From: Tubiluchus corallicola
Lineage: Eukaryota; Priapulida; Priapulimorpha; Priapulimorphida; Tubiluchidae
Reading direction: 5' to 3'
DNA length: 47,327 bases
NCBI GenBank assembly: GCA_030141605.1
Contig: JAQGDQ010000023.1
Span: 746,001 to 793,327, forward strand
Part shown: one piece after another, positions 30,401 through 45,400 of the stretch
Position numbering within the stretch: the stretch's first letter is position 1
How the letters are laid out: the number at the start of each line of letters is the position of its first letter
Made by a program: the position numbers and the translations under genes
Notes under the pieces: generated by a model
The model's database searches: none
Told to the model about the DNA's origin: nothing
What the model saw: the letters and a program-made list of their open reading frames with translations, nothing else

Positions 30401-33400
30401 ATACAATTATCCAGAAAATGTATAAAGTAACCTTTTATCCACGTGCATTTTTACCAAGCTCATGAGTCATGAAGCTTGTAGTGATCACATTATTGTTCTT
30501 GTTTTACTTGAGCAGCAGTTTGACTTTCACTACACGTGCAAAAAAATATGATATAACTTTATCAGACTTTTCAACTTAAAGAGATTTTAGCTTGAATATA
30601 AGATACAGCTCTTCTGAGATTTGCCATGGTCACAAAAAGATACAATAATAAAAAATTATAGATGAAACTATTATTTTATATGTAGTTTCATCTGTAATTT
30701 TTTATTATTGTATCTTTTCACGCAACTGGTGAGGTCCGAGAGGACGAAAGCTTCTGAAGAAAAAATAAATATTTTTTAAGATTTATGGGCATTTTAACTT
30801 CTTTTATGATCAAGAGATTTATTTCATTTTCTGTCAATCGATGTTCGCAGATCCTGAATTTTTTTTAACAATTCTTCGTATCAATCATTCAGTTATTTTG
30901 ATAAATAATTATATAGCCAAATTTCTCTAAAATTCATTATGTAAAATTCTATTATTTAAGGTATAACTCACTTTATTTACAGAGCTATCTACATATTTCG
31001 GCGCTATCCCAACTGACATGAGAGGTGTGAAGCCATATACAAGCGATTCTTCTGGCAATACGACAGGTTCATACTGAGGGAATGGCTTCTCCAACAGGTT
31101 AACTTGAGAGGTATTCAACTGAGCGACTAGAGTAAACAGATTAGCAGCAGCACCCATGAAATTCATGTGCTTTCTATAAAAAAATAATTCCAGTTGTAAA
31201 AATGTTTAGCAATCAAACACTAGAAATGCAGAAAGTAAAATTACACAAAAAATATTAGAATTTCATGAACAGGCAATTAATGCACCTGCCTGCCTGTTTC
31301 TTCTACATGTTGAGTAAACGAATTACAACTAGATGAAGTAGATACAATTTTATGAAACATTTTACAGACATGCTAATGAAGCTATATGCATTAGTTTCAA
31401 TCAAGTACATTGAGTAAAAGCATTTATGCTTATTTACAGAACAGCAGTTTAAAAACGTTCCTGGTAACTGTGAATAGTACAGACAGAAATATGGTGAAAG
31501 CAAGAAGATAAAAATTTTGGATTTCTTCACAAGACCAATTGTATAGCAGATGACAACATAACAGTGACTGGATCACCTGATACTGATGAAACAAAATTAG
31601 TATTATTCTCTGCTCAAAAGAAATTATGATCGTGTAGATCACACATTATGTTTGACAAAATGGCACCAAGACAACACGAACATTACGAATTTTTATAAGA
31701 CAGGATGCAATAGCATTTGAAAATCATAAAAAAACGGATTTTTTGACACACGTATGATCACATGGGTAACACATTTTCTCATCATGAAGAATTGCAATAG
31801 TAACTACACATACAACAACATAAATTTGAAAACAATATTATGAACTAAATCATCAAAATCCAGACAGAAAAGAATTAGATTTTGAAAGCTATCCACAAAA
31901 CAAACTCTCAAAAACCCTCTAAATAAGGGATGTGGTTATGATCATCCCATAAACTAACATCACAAAACAAGATCATAATCTATATAAGTTATTAATCAAT
32001 AAATTATGGAACTGCAGAAGAAAAATAAATACTTGGAAGTGAGATCATTGTTGATAACAGCAGGCAGTGTCCATAGTTTCACATTCAATGTCATCCACTG
32101 CATCCAAACATGTATAGCAGGAATAATCTGGTGAAGATCATCACTCAATAATTCCTGTAAACAAAAGTTTAATAGTAGCAAGTTTGTATTATACTCGTGC
32201 CTAACTGCTGAATTATTTTAAAGCCACTAGACGATTTAACTGCACTACTGAAGCGAATGCAACAGTAGCAAAAACAGACCAAAGACTGACCAACAAGCAG
32301 GGTTGCTACCGAAACTGGATTTACAAACCGAAACCGAAATTTATCAAATATAAGAAACCGATACCAAAACGAAACTGAACAGAAACATTTTTGCAAAAAT
32401 AACTAGTATCAAAATGGGAAAAAAGAAAATTCTAAAGTAACTAAAATATTTTGCTTTTTGTTTGTCTGCTTTTAATTGTTGTGAAGCAAAATTACTGATA
32501 GAAAACACAAGGATATCTTATAGTATAGAACCTCAAGTTTGTTGGAGTGGCTTACATTAGAAAATTAATGTGTTACAACGTTTTTGGATTTAAGTAACAT
32601 TAATGATTAACTTTTAAAGATCATAATGCTTCATTAAAATAAAGAAATTTTATTTTGTAGATATTTTGTTGCCTATATTTCGTAAATTATAAAAATAAAA
32701 ACGATTTTGCTCAATTAAATTCAAACATGGTTTGATATTTCGGTTGATTGGGCCTGGAAACCCTAAAACATCACAGTGGCCAGCACTAAAGATATGCAGC
32801 ATTGCTGTTACGCAAGGCAAAGAAAAGCAAACTGTTATGTAAACGAAATTTCACTTTATTCGAACTATTTTAGCAAAGATTTTTTTCAGCGGTTTTTCAG
32901 ATCTAGGAGAAGAGAAAAGGTACATTGGATAAATACAGTAAAATGTCTGAAAAATGCTACCGAAAATTATCTGAAAATTACCGCTACGATACTTAATAAA
33001 TTTTGCCAAAACCGAAACTTAACCGAAAGTGTAATTATCGGCAAACTGAATCGAAAATTTCATTTCGGTAACATCCCTGCCAACAAGCAAGTGTTTTAGC
33101 GCAACAGTGTACTAGTAACTAGATGATGCTATACTAATTATAAGTACTGTTGCAGGATAATAACACACCAACAAAAGAAACTTTTATATAAGTGGTGGTT
33201 AGTCATTACTGATTGAATTTATCTTAATGCAAAAAATTAGTGAAAAAGATCAAATCTGTCTTAAAAAAAACCCGAGAAACATGTCTAGTATGTATTTTGT
33301 CATTTACAAAACAATATAATACATTAAGTGTTAATTTTATTTAAAAGAATATATTAGACAAAATAAGAAAGATGATTTGAAAGCCGTCGCACACTCTGAC

Positions 33401-36400
33401 CAAACATTACCTATTTTGCTTCAGAATTTCAGATGTTACTTCTATTACAGCTATTTGCCTTTCCAGCAGTTGAAAATACTGGATGGGCCAATTAATGACT
33501 AACACTGTATCCACTTCAGCGAAGTTCAGCAGATGGGTCAACAAATATTCTGGAAGCTCTTATGCCAGGGACGTGTCATCACCACTTTTACAATTTAGTC
33601 AAAATTTAAAAAAGTTTAATCTAATTTAAAGCACAGCTTGACCCGATACATGGATAGAATCTATTATAGAAGTGAAAGTAATTTGTCCATATCCATAGCC
33701 TGCTTTTTTATCCATATCCCGCAAAAGCTTGTTTATACAAAAAACCTCTTTTTTCACTCAGAGGCTCTAGTGCTTGTAAGAACTAGGAAATGAGAAAACC
33801 AACAAAAATGTCTCAAAAGAAACTTGCCTCTGGATATCGTGAAGACAAAACGTGTGCTTGCAACAAGACTAGTGATCGTTGAACTAACACACCAAACATT
33901 GTCATGCCAAGACTCAAAGCATGAAGCTGTTGTACTGAAATGGTTTCAGTGCTTTCCTGTGTGCCTATAAAAATAAATAATAATAATAATAATAACAGTT
34001 TATTAAAAATGCACTCAAAATGAAGATGTCAGTGCTTTTTACTATAAAATTGAAAAAGATAAAAAAAATCATGCAATCACTCGCAATAAAAATAATTATG
34101 CAGTTATAATTTAAAAGAAATAGCTACATATGAAGCTGAATAAAAATTTGCAGTTACAGTTTATGATAAAAATAGTTAAAACAGATAATTTAAAATTTAT
34201 AGGTTAAAATTTGTAGAAAAATGAATAGAATACAGAGTTACTGAAATGAATAAAAGGTCATTGGGACAAAAAAAGAAAATACAGATGCAAAAATACATAA
34301 AACAATAACCAAAATCATTAATATGAAAAGAGTCATGATAAATGAAATAGCAGCATTTGATAGAATTGTACTATTTGATATGTACACTTGATATGTACAA
34401 GCACCACACATCACTATAGCTAAAATGCTTACTTCGCAATGCAGTATTATGTATACTGTACATATTTATCACAGTATGCTGCAGTAGATTTTCCAGGCTG
34501 ATAGGGAAGGGAACATGCTGTACCAGTGTATAAAATTCTTCCATAGACTGCAAAGCTACCACTGGAAATGACTCCATCCTTAAACAGTGCAAAAAACATA
34601 TATAAGCTGGTCACTAACTACATGGCAAATGATTAAGATGAGACAGCCTTCAAAAAGATCTATATGAAACAGTTCTAAATGAAAATGAAAAATTATTCAA
34701 AGTAATTAACATGTGTAATACAGCAACTACAGTATTCCACTTACCCTATCTTTGTGAACAATTTGCCATGGGCATGAAGAAAATTCTGCACAAATCTTCT
34801 GCTTAGCTAGAAAAATAATTACTAATTTTAAAAGAAATTTTAAACAAAAAATTGCAAATATTGACATAGTCTGCTATTAACGTTATAGCCAAATTGCAAA
34901 AAATATTTCAGTTATAAATTTAATATAAAATTATTTTTACTTAAACTTGAATAAAAAATCAACTGTGCAAAAATATTCCACAACTGATATTTATTGGAAA
35001 TTTGTTTAAAACTTGAATGAAGGTAGTCAAAATATTGCAAGTATAGCTTTTTTGCATATGTTATGCTCTCAGTTTCACATGCTGTGACGCTAAAAATGTG
35101 TAACACAGAGTGAAAGATTAAAATTTATAGTTTCAGAAAAATAGAAGACACCTAGCATTTAACTGCATGGTGTTATTTAGATTTTATGCAATTGGCATTT
35201 CCCCCATTTACACAAACAATAACTTTTGCTCGAGTACTATGAACAAAAAAGTCTTGTGTGGCACTTCGTTTAGGATCTTAGAAGGAATTTCATAACTCTT
35301 TAGAAAGAACTTTGTTACAAGGCACTTGAACTACTTTGAAAATTATTTCCATCAGGAAGAATGAGAACAACTGCCACTCAGCAAGTTTGATTAGAGAATT
35401 AGAAGATGGTTAGCAAATCTTGTTTTTACGTCAAAAATTATTTTTAGCTGAAAAACTACTCATCAATACACATACTTTCTCTTCATAATATGCATGCTGG
35501 AAGCATGATTATACAAAGAGATATTTGTAACTGACTTGAGACTGACTCTTTATCAACAATATCCCTCTAAAACAACCTACTAAGCAAAGTTGTTCAGCCT
35601 CATTTGGATGTGCATAAATGCTCCCTCTACAGAGGTGACAGTAGCGGCAACAGCAGCTTATTATTCAAGTACTTCAGAAGAACTTTAGAACACACGGTTT
35701 ACAATATAAGTTTTACCACACACACAAAGCCCAGGAACCCTATCAGCCAGCCTAGTACTACAAAGTGGTGTCTATTAGCTTAGCCGATATCAATACCGGT
35801 ACCCAGTTACGTACAGTAAATTAAAATGTTTATGTGCCAATTTCAGTTTAATCCCATTTAAAAGTTGGGTGTTTTGCTGAGTTACTAGTGCAAATATTAA
35901 TCACTCAGTCAAAAGACAAATTTTACCTCACAAAACACAATTTTAAGACAAATAAGTAAAAGTAAACTCAGTTTCAGTCTGCTACTGTACAAAGATGGAA
36001 ATTAACATTAGCGAAACTCAACCTAGAAGCTCATTCACACCTCTACAACAGACAATCGCTCTAATTCCGGAAGCCCTTCTGCATCCGGACCAGATCGACT
36101 TCCCGTTCCATTAGGATGAGTCCAAACCTCACGAAATACCCTCGTATCACGTTTTTCGACTACAACTTTCTTTTTCTCAGCATTTTCTTTTTCTCTTGCA
36201 TCATGCTGAAATGTCAACAAATACTAAATAAACAAAAATATATAAGCAAAAAACAAATAATAGGATAATTATGGGTGGGAAATCAAATAGAGACACAAAA
36301 AACAAAATTTCATTTCACGACATAGCTTAGTTATTGTAAATTTAACATCACAATACGCCATAACATATTCAGTATGAAGCCATGGTAGGCACTGTAACTG

Positions 36401-39400
36401 CCAAGTGATCGTAAGGCTGCAGATAGAAATGGTTATTTGTTCTGGATTGTCCTGTAATGTTATTAGATTTCTAAGTACATTTTACAAATATTCTGCTGTT
36501 CAAAATGGTAGGCATATGTTACCGAAACATTAATTTTTAATTTTAATATTTAGTCATTAAGAATTATTAAGTCAGCCATTTTGGTAATTATCAACTGCCA
36601 GACCGTCACCAAGCCAAATCACTTGCAATGTGAAAATCTTGCCTAAACTTTGTTATGCATGACTGTAAAGGTATTCAATTTGAAACAAATCACTTGCAGT
36701 GTGAAAATCTTGCCTAAACTTTGTTATGCATGACTGTAAAGGTATTCAATTTGAAACAAATCACTTGCAATGTGAAAATTTTGCCTAAACTTTGTTATGC
36801 ATGACTGTAAAGGTATTCAATTTGAAACAAATTTCTAGGGCAGGTTTGTTAGGTTTTAATTTTGAGCAAAAATATATTTTAACAATATAATTTAGTTTAG
36901 ATATAATTTAGCAAAGCACAAATTTTGTATGAAATTAGCTGTCACCCACTTGCTTCACAGGCTCAAATAATAAAGTGCAAGTGGCCAGTCCTGTCACCTG
37001 TTGCCATTATAAACACAAACAAAAATTGCTGTGTATGCTGTAAGTTTGCAAAAAATTATAACACAAGGATAAGTATTTTCAAATTACTCGCCTACCTGCT
37101 ATTCAGTGAAGTGTAAACCGGCAAGCATTTTCATTTTGGACAAATGGTTTTGTGCGACTCATTTAACATGCAGATCTATTAATGGGCTCTAGGTATATTT
37201 TAACTGCATCGCATTAAACATCTCAACAAACCTTTTTTCTTATCTCTTCAAAAACCAAAGCTAAGCTTTCTCTAGCTGACGCAAATGGCGTACTGGTAGC
37301 CAAACTTCGCATGTAATAATACACTGCATCCAATTTTCGTTTCTACAGCAGAAAATAACCAAGTATAGAATATAGCTATAAATAAAGCCAATTATACAAA
37401 TGCGGTTACAAAAACTAATGCAAACAACCTCTGGTGGTATCACAAAATAAAACAAAATCTTATCATTTAAATTAAAGAACTTAAGAATTAGCAATATCAT
37501 TACTGTTGCATAGTCAAACAAGAAATGCTAGTTACAAAGATTATTGTAATAAGACATTAGAATATTTACAAGTAAAACGGATAAAAACATGTTCATGAAG
37601 AATTTGCAACAAACCAGAACTCAAAGAGCAGCTAAATTTTGAAATTAAAACTGCCAAGCTTCAGTCACAGCATGTCCCAATTCTTAAGAACGCCACTTGC
37701 AGTTAAGGTTGATAATGTTCAAAAACCAATTTGTCAAATTTTTACATTCTCAACTATAATAAAACAGAAGGTAAATGTGATCTAAATTCTTAAACAAACC
37801 TCTTAAAAACCACTGCCATCCTGAAATATTTTTGAACAACACCTACAATGCATATTATTATTTTTATATAAACTGAATAAGCCACAAAAGCTCTTATACA
37901 ATAACTTATATCATACCGTATAATGCGCCAGTAAAGCCAACTGGTTATAAACACGTCCACTTTTAGGCCATAGCTTCTGTGCTTTAATGTACCAGCTGAA
38001 ACAGATTTTAACGAATTACAGTTACTATGATTTTATTTAACATTACCAAGATTAAGTACAATAACAAGAAAAGCCTTAGCATTACCTTTAATCTCCAGCC
38101 AAAAATGAACATTTTATTTCAAAGTGTTTAGCTTTGCTAACACGTTACAGTTTGCATAAAAAAGTAGTACCACTATTGTGCTAAAAAACAATGTTGCAAA
38201 ATTTACACCAGGAAGACAGAAGAAGAGCAGGAAGTACTCACAGTCCAGCTGTTTTTCATTCAAATCTTTAAATTACTTTGATATCTGCTATATGACTAAA
38301 AATCATGGCTCTATGCAAAAAGATTCTATGAACAGACAGACTCGAAAAGAATTAGTACTGCACATCTGGCATTTCAATATTGATTAAAATGCGTCAACAT
38401 GGTAAAGAGAAGTACAGTGCCATTGAAAGATCCATTGGTCATTACAAATGAAAACAGCACAAGGCAACAGTAAACATGTAAAAAATGCTTTCCTTTTTGT
38501 TGCATACTGTCTATTTATCTAAAGATGCTAGCTATATAAAAATGAATTAAGGAACGACTTTGTTATCAAGCGGAAATCAAATCAAATTTTATTTGACCTA
38601 GCATTAGACAGTATATACAACATCTATCACAGTTACAAAAACTCACTTTCTAGCCCTGCCATAGTTAGATGTGTCATTTACTTGTTCCTTGTATCTGGCA
38701 ATGTCCCCTAAGCAAAGATAATACCGATGTGCGCTTAATATTCCTAATTTCAATTCCCGTTTTGGCTGCTCCGGGCGAATGAAATCCGGTTGCAAAAAAG
38801 TATTCAGATCTAAACTGTACATGCGTTGAATTTTCTCTAACAACTCTTCATAGAAGTTTGCGCCCTGCAAATAATAAACATGACCTTCTGTTCAAATCCA
38901 ACACCTTTTATATACATATTCTATGACAGGCCTATTAAATGCTAACATTGTTGAACTACATTTAAGAAACATACCACATTTTCTTATTCACATTTATTTA
39001 GCACACGTAGTTTTTTAATTAATGAAATTATGTTTGCAGTAGCATAAAGCAATTTGTTAGTAATGTTTACTTTAATTGCAAAATTCAAACAAAAAAAACA
39101 GCTCAGTATACTGCACTTTTTCACAGGCATTTATAGTTTAAAGTCTGTTATTGTTATAAAAAATACAAGAAACATTATTTGCGTAAATGTTTGCATGTGC
39201 ATACGAAAAGTAAACAACAAAATTTTGCTTTGTAAATCTTATTCAACACACCACATCTGGTTCAAGATTCTATTAAAAGAGCTGAAAGCAAGACTGTTTA
39301 GATTACAATTTCTCAAATATAATTATCATTTTTTGAATGTAGTTGTTACAAATGCAGGATTTACATTACTTGTTCTAATACTCGCAGAAGGCACGATTTG

Positions 39401-42400
39401 ATCTCAGATTTTTCCTCTTCGCTCTTAGTTTCATCTATCTGCCTTCGGAAGTCTTCGATTACCTTGAAAAACACCGGTGTCGTGAACAAAGGCGAATGAA
39501 AAGAAAATAAAGCAACGAAAACAAAATGTATAACATTTATATTTTTGGATCCAGCACGAACTGCAGGTTCCCTAAAGCTCAGACATGTTGTTATTGTAGC
39601 ACTCATATTATGAAGCTATAATAACAGTGAATACGTTCCATGATTTTATTATGGAAATTACTTACTTTACAAGAAATGAGCAAAATAGGATATGAAGGTT
39701 CCAAGCACATAGGCCAGATCCATTCTAGTTTTTTAAACTGTTAAAAATCTAGAAATAATGATTCAGAAAGTATAATGTAACCACAGCATTTAGAATGGAA
39801 GTACTAATGTGTTTGGATTTGGCACGTATTATTTATTTAGGCACAAGTGTACATATCATTTCAGACATTTCTTGTAAAGGTAATAATTCATTGTTGACGT
39901 GCAATAAAAATAGCCAGGTACCAAAAACAAAACATTTTCGAATCAGTTGATTTTGCTAAGCATATTTTACATGAAAAAATTAGTAGTACAACGTCGAAGC
40001 CGATACGGCTAAATCATTTTACATGAAAAAATTAATGTATTGCAAATAAAAATGTTTTTAAGTTTTTTATTTTTTATCAGAATCTAAATGCTCCATTAAT
40101 AATTAATATTTCTGTAATTTGCTGGCATATAAAAAAGTTACACCGACCTTGTAAAATACCCGTTTCCACATATCTTGCTCCAATCCATGTTTTTTGTTTA
40201 AATCGGGATCTATTAAAACCAGCTCCTCAAATTTGCCTTGCAACTGCAATCTGACAAGTACAAATATTAAATTACAATCACGTTTTCATTAAAGCAACGT
40301 ACTTCTAGTTTTATGTTTCAGACATTCAAATCATCCCATGGGAAAGCAAAATTAAAAGAAATGAATTGTCACAAAGCAGGTATACTTGTGCTAACCTTTA
40401 ACATGCTGGGGGTAGACAAATTCGAAGTGAAGCAAGCCATGTACAATTTTAGCTGGTACCCTTCATTCTGTCAATTTTTGTGAATTTTTCAAGTTAAGAA
40501 TCACTTCATGCTTTTTCGCTTACCTTAAATGTAAGATATGGTTCCTATCACCATCCAAATAATATGGTTTACATAGAAGTCTAGACAGACATGACTCAAT
40601 GTTATTTAGTTCTACTAAAACAACCTCTGCCTTAGAATAAGCACCGGGTTGACCATGCAGCTGGGTTTGCTCATCTGGTCTAGAAAATCAGAAAATTACT
40701 TAAAATATATAAAGCAATGATATAATAGTAGAAATATATATACAAACAAATACACATACAGTTAAAAAATGAAGTACCCTGTTATGAGATCTATTTGTTA
40801 ACAAAAAATGTAATAAAATCAAAAATGCAAGAGCAGAGGTTGAATGTGATAAAATAATCAGGACACAAAAAATGTAAAACTGCAAAATCTGTTTTTACCT
40901 TGATTTTAAACTTTTTCATATGGCAATGGAATAAATATTTCAATTTTTAAACCTTTTAAAACCAAACATGGCCAACATGGAAAAAATATGGTTTTAAAGA
41001 CTGAGCATGGAAGAGCAAAGATACAACCACAATTTGAACCGTAGGCCTTTGGATTAGAAGTCTGACACATTTGGACTACAGAGTCTCTTGTGATGAAGGC
41101 ATGGCTTAAATTAATCACATTAAATTAATTAGCTCATCAACACAAATTAGCATTTCCAAGTGTTAAACTACTCACGCTAAACTAACACATACAAATATGG
41201 TTACTTATTTTAGAGCTTAAACTAATCTGCAAGTAATCAATCAATTATTTAGAATTTTAAAGTCAAGATTATCAATTAATGATCCAACAATTATAGGTTT
41301 ACTGATCATAGAAAGGTAAAATGTACCTTTGATAATACCAGGGAATATAAGTGTCTGGGTAAGCCATAGATCCACCGGATCCTCTATAATAAGTATCACC
41401 CTGTTGGAAACCAACATTATAATTCGACTGCTCGTTCAGTCTTGCTCTTTCAAGCATCAACGCTTGATATTTCGGATCATATCGAATATCAACAGCTGGC
41501 ATTCGACACGCTTGCGAAGGCGATTCTTTTGGAAAAGAATTTGGCGAGTACGGCGTGTTTTCACTAGAAGGTGATGCAGTCATCCTCCCTGACGTCTGCT
41601 CATCTCGATTACTTGTATTTACAAAGACTAGAGAAGAATCACGACCATAACAGTGATATTGCTGTGAAGGAGAATTGAAGTTCTGGACACTATGCTTGTT
41701 GTAAACCACATTTTCTGAAAATGATGATCCTGAATTGGCAGGTAAATGCAGCACACCCGGCACATGAGAGGTAATTTGTTCGCCTGAGAGCCTTTGTTGG
41801 CATGGTGGGGATTTGTACAACTCATCAAAACAATTATCTGTGGAAGCTCTTCTCATTGTGCTCGGACTAGGCGTCATTCTACTTTGCTCATGATCAGAAA
41901 TTTTACTTGGTTGTCCCTTCTGCTTTTCTAAATACTTTGCTTGTAACCTTGGTGGCAAGTTTCCCATTTTATCAGCTAAAGGATTCTTGCTCTTCGGGAA
42001 CACTTCAGCATCACAGTCAGCACGACGAGTTTGTAGTCCCCTTTTTACAACATTACATTTGTCTGGCTCACGCCTCCATGAGGGATCTTTATCAGCACGA
42101 GCATAATGACTGTCTCTATTAACATCATTTCTTTTCCCATAGTTCAACCTGGTGGAGGTAAAACGCATGGTTTTCTCTGAATGTTTCTGCCAAACTTGTG
42201 CTTCAGTAGCATCACTATTACTGCGGTTCCTACAAAGCGTTATGAACTACATTACACACAAAAACTAGCAACCAATGCTGCATTACAGCTTATGCCTAGC
42301 ATCAGTTGTCTTGCAGCAGACAAGTCACACTCAATGTCATCATGTAACTTTATTACTAAAAAGCATGCCGTCAGCATATAAGCTCTCAGCTAATAAACGG

Positions 42401-45400
42401 GCCAGAGCAGATATCGCTGCTATCTCAGGGACAAATTTTACCATTTTTTATTTGTTATACATCTTATGACTATTATAAGTGTTTGCGAAAGCCAAAATGA
42501 AAGTACATTGCTACTATATAACATTCAGTGTGAAATACAACACATTTTAAGTTTGAAATTCAAATTTGAAGTTTTCCTCTCACGCATGACCGCTCGAATG
42601 TGTGTAATATCTCACAACAGAATATTTTTGAACTGAGAGGTACAGCACGCATTTTGCATTTCTGACATCTAGGCGTTAATGCCCGTCTAATGGTCTACCC
42701 TACGAATGGCAAAATGCACGCAACTAGTCGCATGAAAGCGAAATTATGGTTCTGAAGTCCTTCACATCATTCTTAAAAATTTAGTACGTTCAATTTTAAT
42801 ATCTTATAAAGTAGATTGTTTCAAGTTATAATTTAAGACTGGGTCAGGTTTTCTTATAAAATAGAAATGTTTAAGATTGGGTTGGGTTTTCTTATAAAAT
42901 AGAAATGTTAAATTTGACCTTTAATCAATACATACCTGTTATTAAATTGCTGTATCGCTAGGTTTTCAATGCTTTCGGATTTGGTTATGCGTGTCCTAGT
43001 TCTAGAACTTCTCATCTTCTGATGTCCTTTTGATTGCCATTGGAGGCTTTAGATTAAAATTTAAATTACAATAAACAAATTTACATGAAACTAAGATCAT
43101 GTAATTCATTTACGCTTCTAAAGTTAAAAAAGAATGCTACTTAAAACACTTTTATACATTCAGAATTGCACAATAACAGCACTTGAGTTTTTTGCTGAAC
43201 AATTTGACCAATAAAACTTGACACGAGAAGCTTGTGAAACCTTATCACTATGAAAAATTGAACAATGAAAAAAATCATAAAAATGAATGCATTGAAATAA
43301 ACACGTTTTTGAATCATAGCAATAAAGAAATATGAAAGTACAAGAACACTCACTTGCCTAGTTTTTGTACCAAGTTTTCAAGCTAACCTAAAGATCATAC
43401 AGCTTGTTGAACAAGGTTAGAAGTTAATATTCAAAGTTTAGTATACCTCAAATTTACGCCATAGGCAAATTTGTTCAACACATACCAAACTGCTTTGGCC
43501 AATAAAAATTCTGCATACTGCATACACATTATTTCAGTGAATAAATACACTATAATTTACCTCTCACCATCTTGCTTTTCACTCATATTCGCATCCTTAA
43601 TGCCCTGGTCAGAATGCTGCAAACCACGAAGAGGAGTCTCCATTGAACGAGTCATTCGTTGAGCCTTTTTCTTTTTACTTCGATTATAGCGACGAGGCAG
43701 TGAATGTGACTCAACTGATTTTACAGCACTCCAACTCTGTGATATACGAATTTAGTTTAATTTTGAATTAAAAATGCAAACAACAGACTTCAAAATGCTA
43801 AAAAAGAAGTGATACATCAGGGTACCGTTTTGTATGAAGCTGATTAATGTATTGGAGGCTAAAAATTATTGTATATTTGTCCAAAATCCACAATCATTGC
43901 AAAATTTCAGAAAATTATTACAAATATGCACTCAATAAGTAACTATAACACCAAAAAGTAGCACTAATAAATGTCAAATTAAATTTGTTAAAACACAGAA
44001 AATGTCACTAATTTCTGCACATGCAAAACCAAGCTTAATCAATGTCATAATGAGCATTCTTTTTTGAAATTACATTTTTTCAAGAAACTGGGACCATTAC
44101 TGCAATCAGCATGCTTCAGACTACAAAGATATCAAAGTACAATTACTTCCCAACGCTTTATATGTTTTCAGTGCACAATTTTTCAAACTTGCATTTTTTG
44201 TTTCGTATTTAAATAATTATCGTATAATCTGCTTTGATACAGCATGAAGCCTCAAATTAGCATATATTCTAATGATTATCATATAAATAGCAACTCTTAA
44301 GCTTGGTACCTCTCCGTATAAGTAAGTGCTATTAAGTTGTCATGGTAACTAACAATGCAACATGTTCTTAAACTGATAGATAGTTGTTGATGAATCATGC
44401 TTTACACTCATGCATGTGTCACATATAAAGGCTGACATAAATGGTAAAAGTTATGCGAAGAGCAGGTAAAAAAATTGTCTTTGAAAGGACTGTCCAAGTA
44501 TTGATATAATTAAGTATGAAGCTTAGATGTTTATTCTGAAAATATGTTTAGTGGTAATTTAGTTAGATAATTATTCTAAATGGCTATTCAATTGCTTGGA
44601 GGTGGAGCTTCCAAAAACAGAAAAGTGAAACAATGGGGCAGTTCCAGTTCCCTCCAAAGGCTACGTCTCGTTTTAATAGGTCATGTACACCCCTCCCGAA
44701 CTCACCACTGGCATAGTTTCGAGACCTTAACTCAAACGCCTGACGAAATACCAAACAAAAACTGCCATGAGTCTAAGATACAGTTTAGCACAGAACATGC
44801 TAATCTCATTAAATCAGAAATCAGGTTATTATTGAGAAAGTAAATCTGACACAGTCAACACTTATTCATTATGGCAAAATTGAGCTGAAATAAGCAATGG
44901 GCATTCAAATTACTGAATTCAAAAGAGTATCAATAGTCGTAAACGACAACAGCAGAAACTCCAATTCTAAAGCAATGTTCATTGATATTCCTGTCAAAAA
45001 AATGTTTTAGTTCTTTCTATTATAGAATAAGGCTCTAATGATTTTCTACGTACACAATTTCCTAGAACCATACTGAGCACAATGGTTTACATACTGTAAC
45101 AAACATAAAAACCAATCACCCACCTCATCTGCTGAGTTAATGCCACTGAAGGCACTTCGCTGCCAATCTTCTAGCTGCTCATCATCAAAATCATCCTGTG
45201 AACATTGTGATGATCCACGAGATCGCAGACTGCCACATGATCGTCTACATTCGCTCAAGCAACCCTGACTCAACTCTTCATCGACGATCTCAGACCAACT
45301 CATTGTACGCATCCTGGCCTCTCTTACATTCATGTCAATTAATTCATCGACACTAGTGTGGCCTAAAAATGCACATGGTACAGATTTCACGAAGTTCCAG

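Noticed and set aside
32776-33099. 107-codon plus frame at the right of the hAT element
   Set aside because: Runs through the element end into the target duplication; Lys/Asn/Phe-rich, no transposase motif.
36616-36832. CRISPR-like repeat array
   Set aside because: Contiguous 71 bp tandem copies without spacers, in an animal intron.
43561-43568. Alternative donor GTGAGA for SMG6 exon 4
   Set aside because: Gives the wrong phase for exon 5, which stays open only with the GTAAAT donor.
44580-44843. 87-codon plus-strand frame in SMG6 intron 3
   Set aside because: No recognisable motif and no splice context; consistent with chance.
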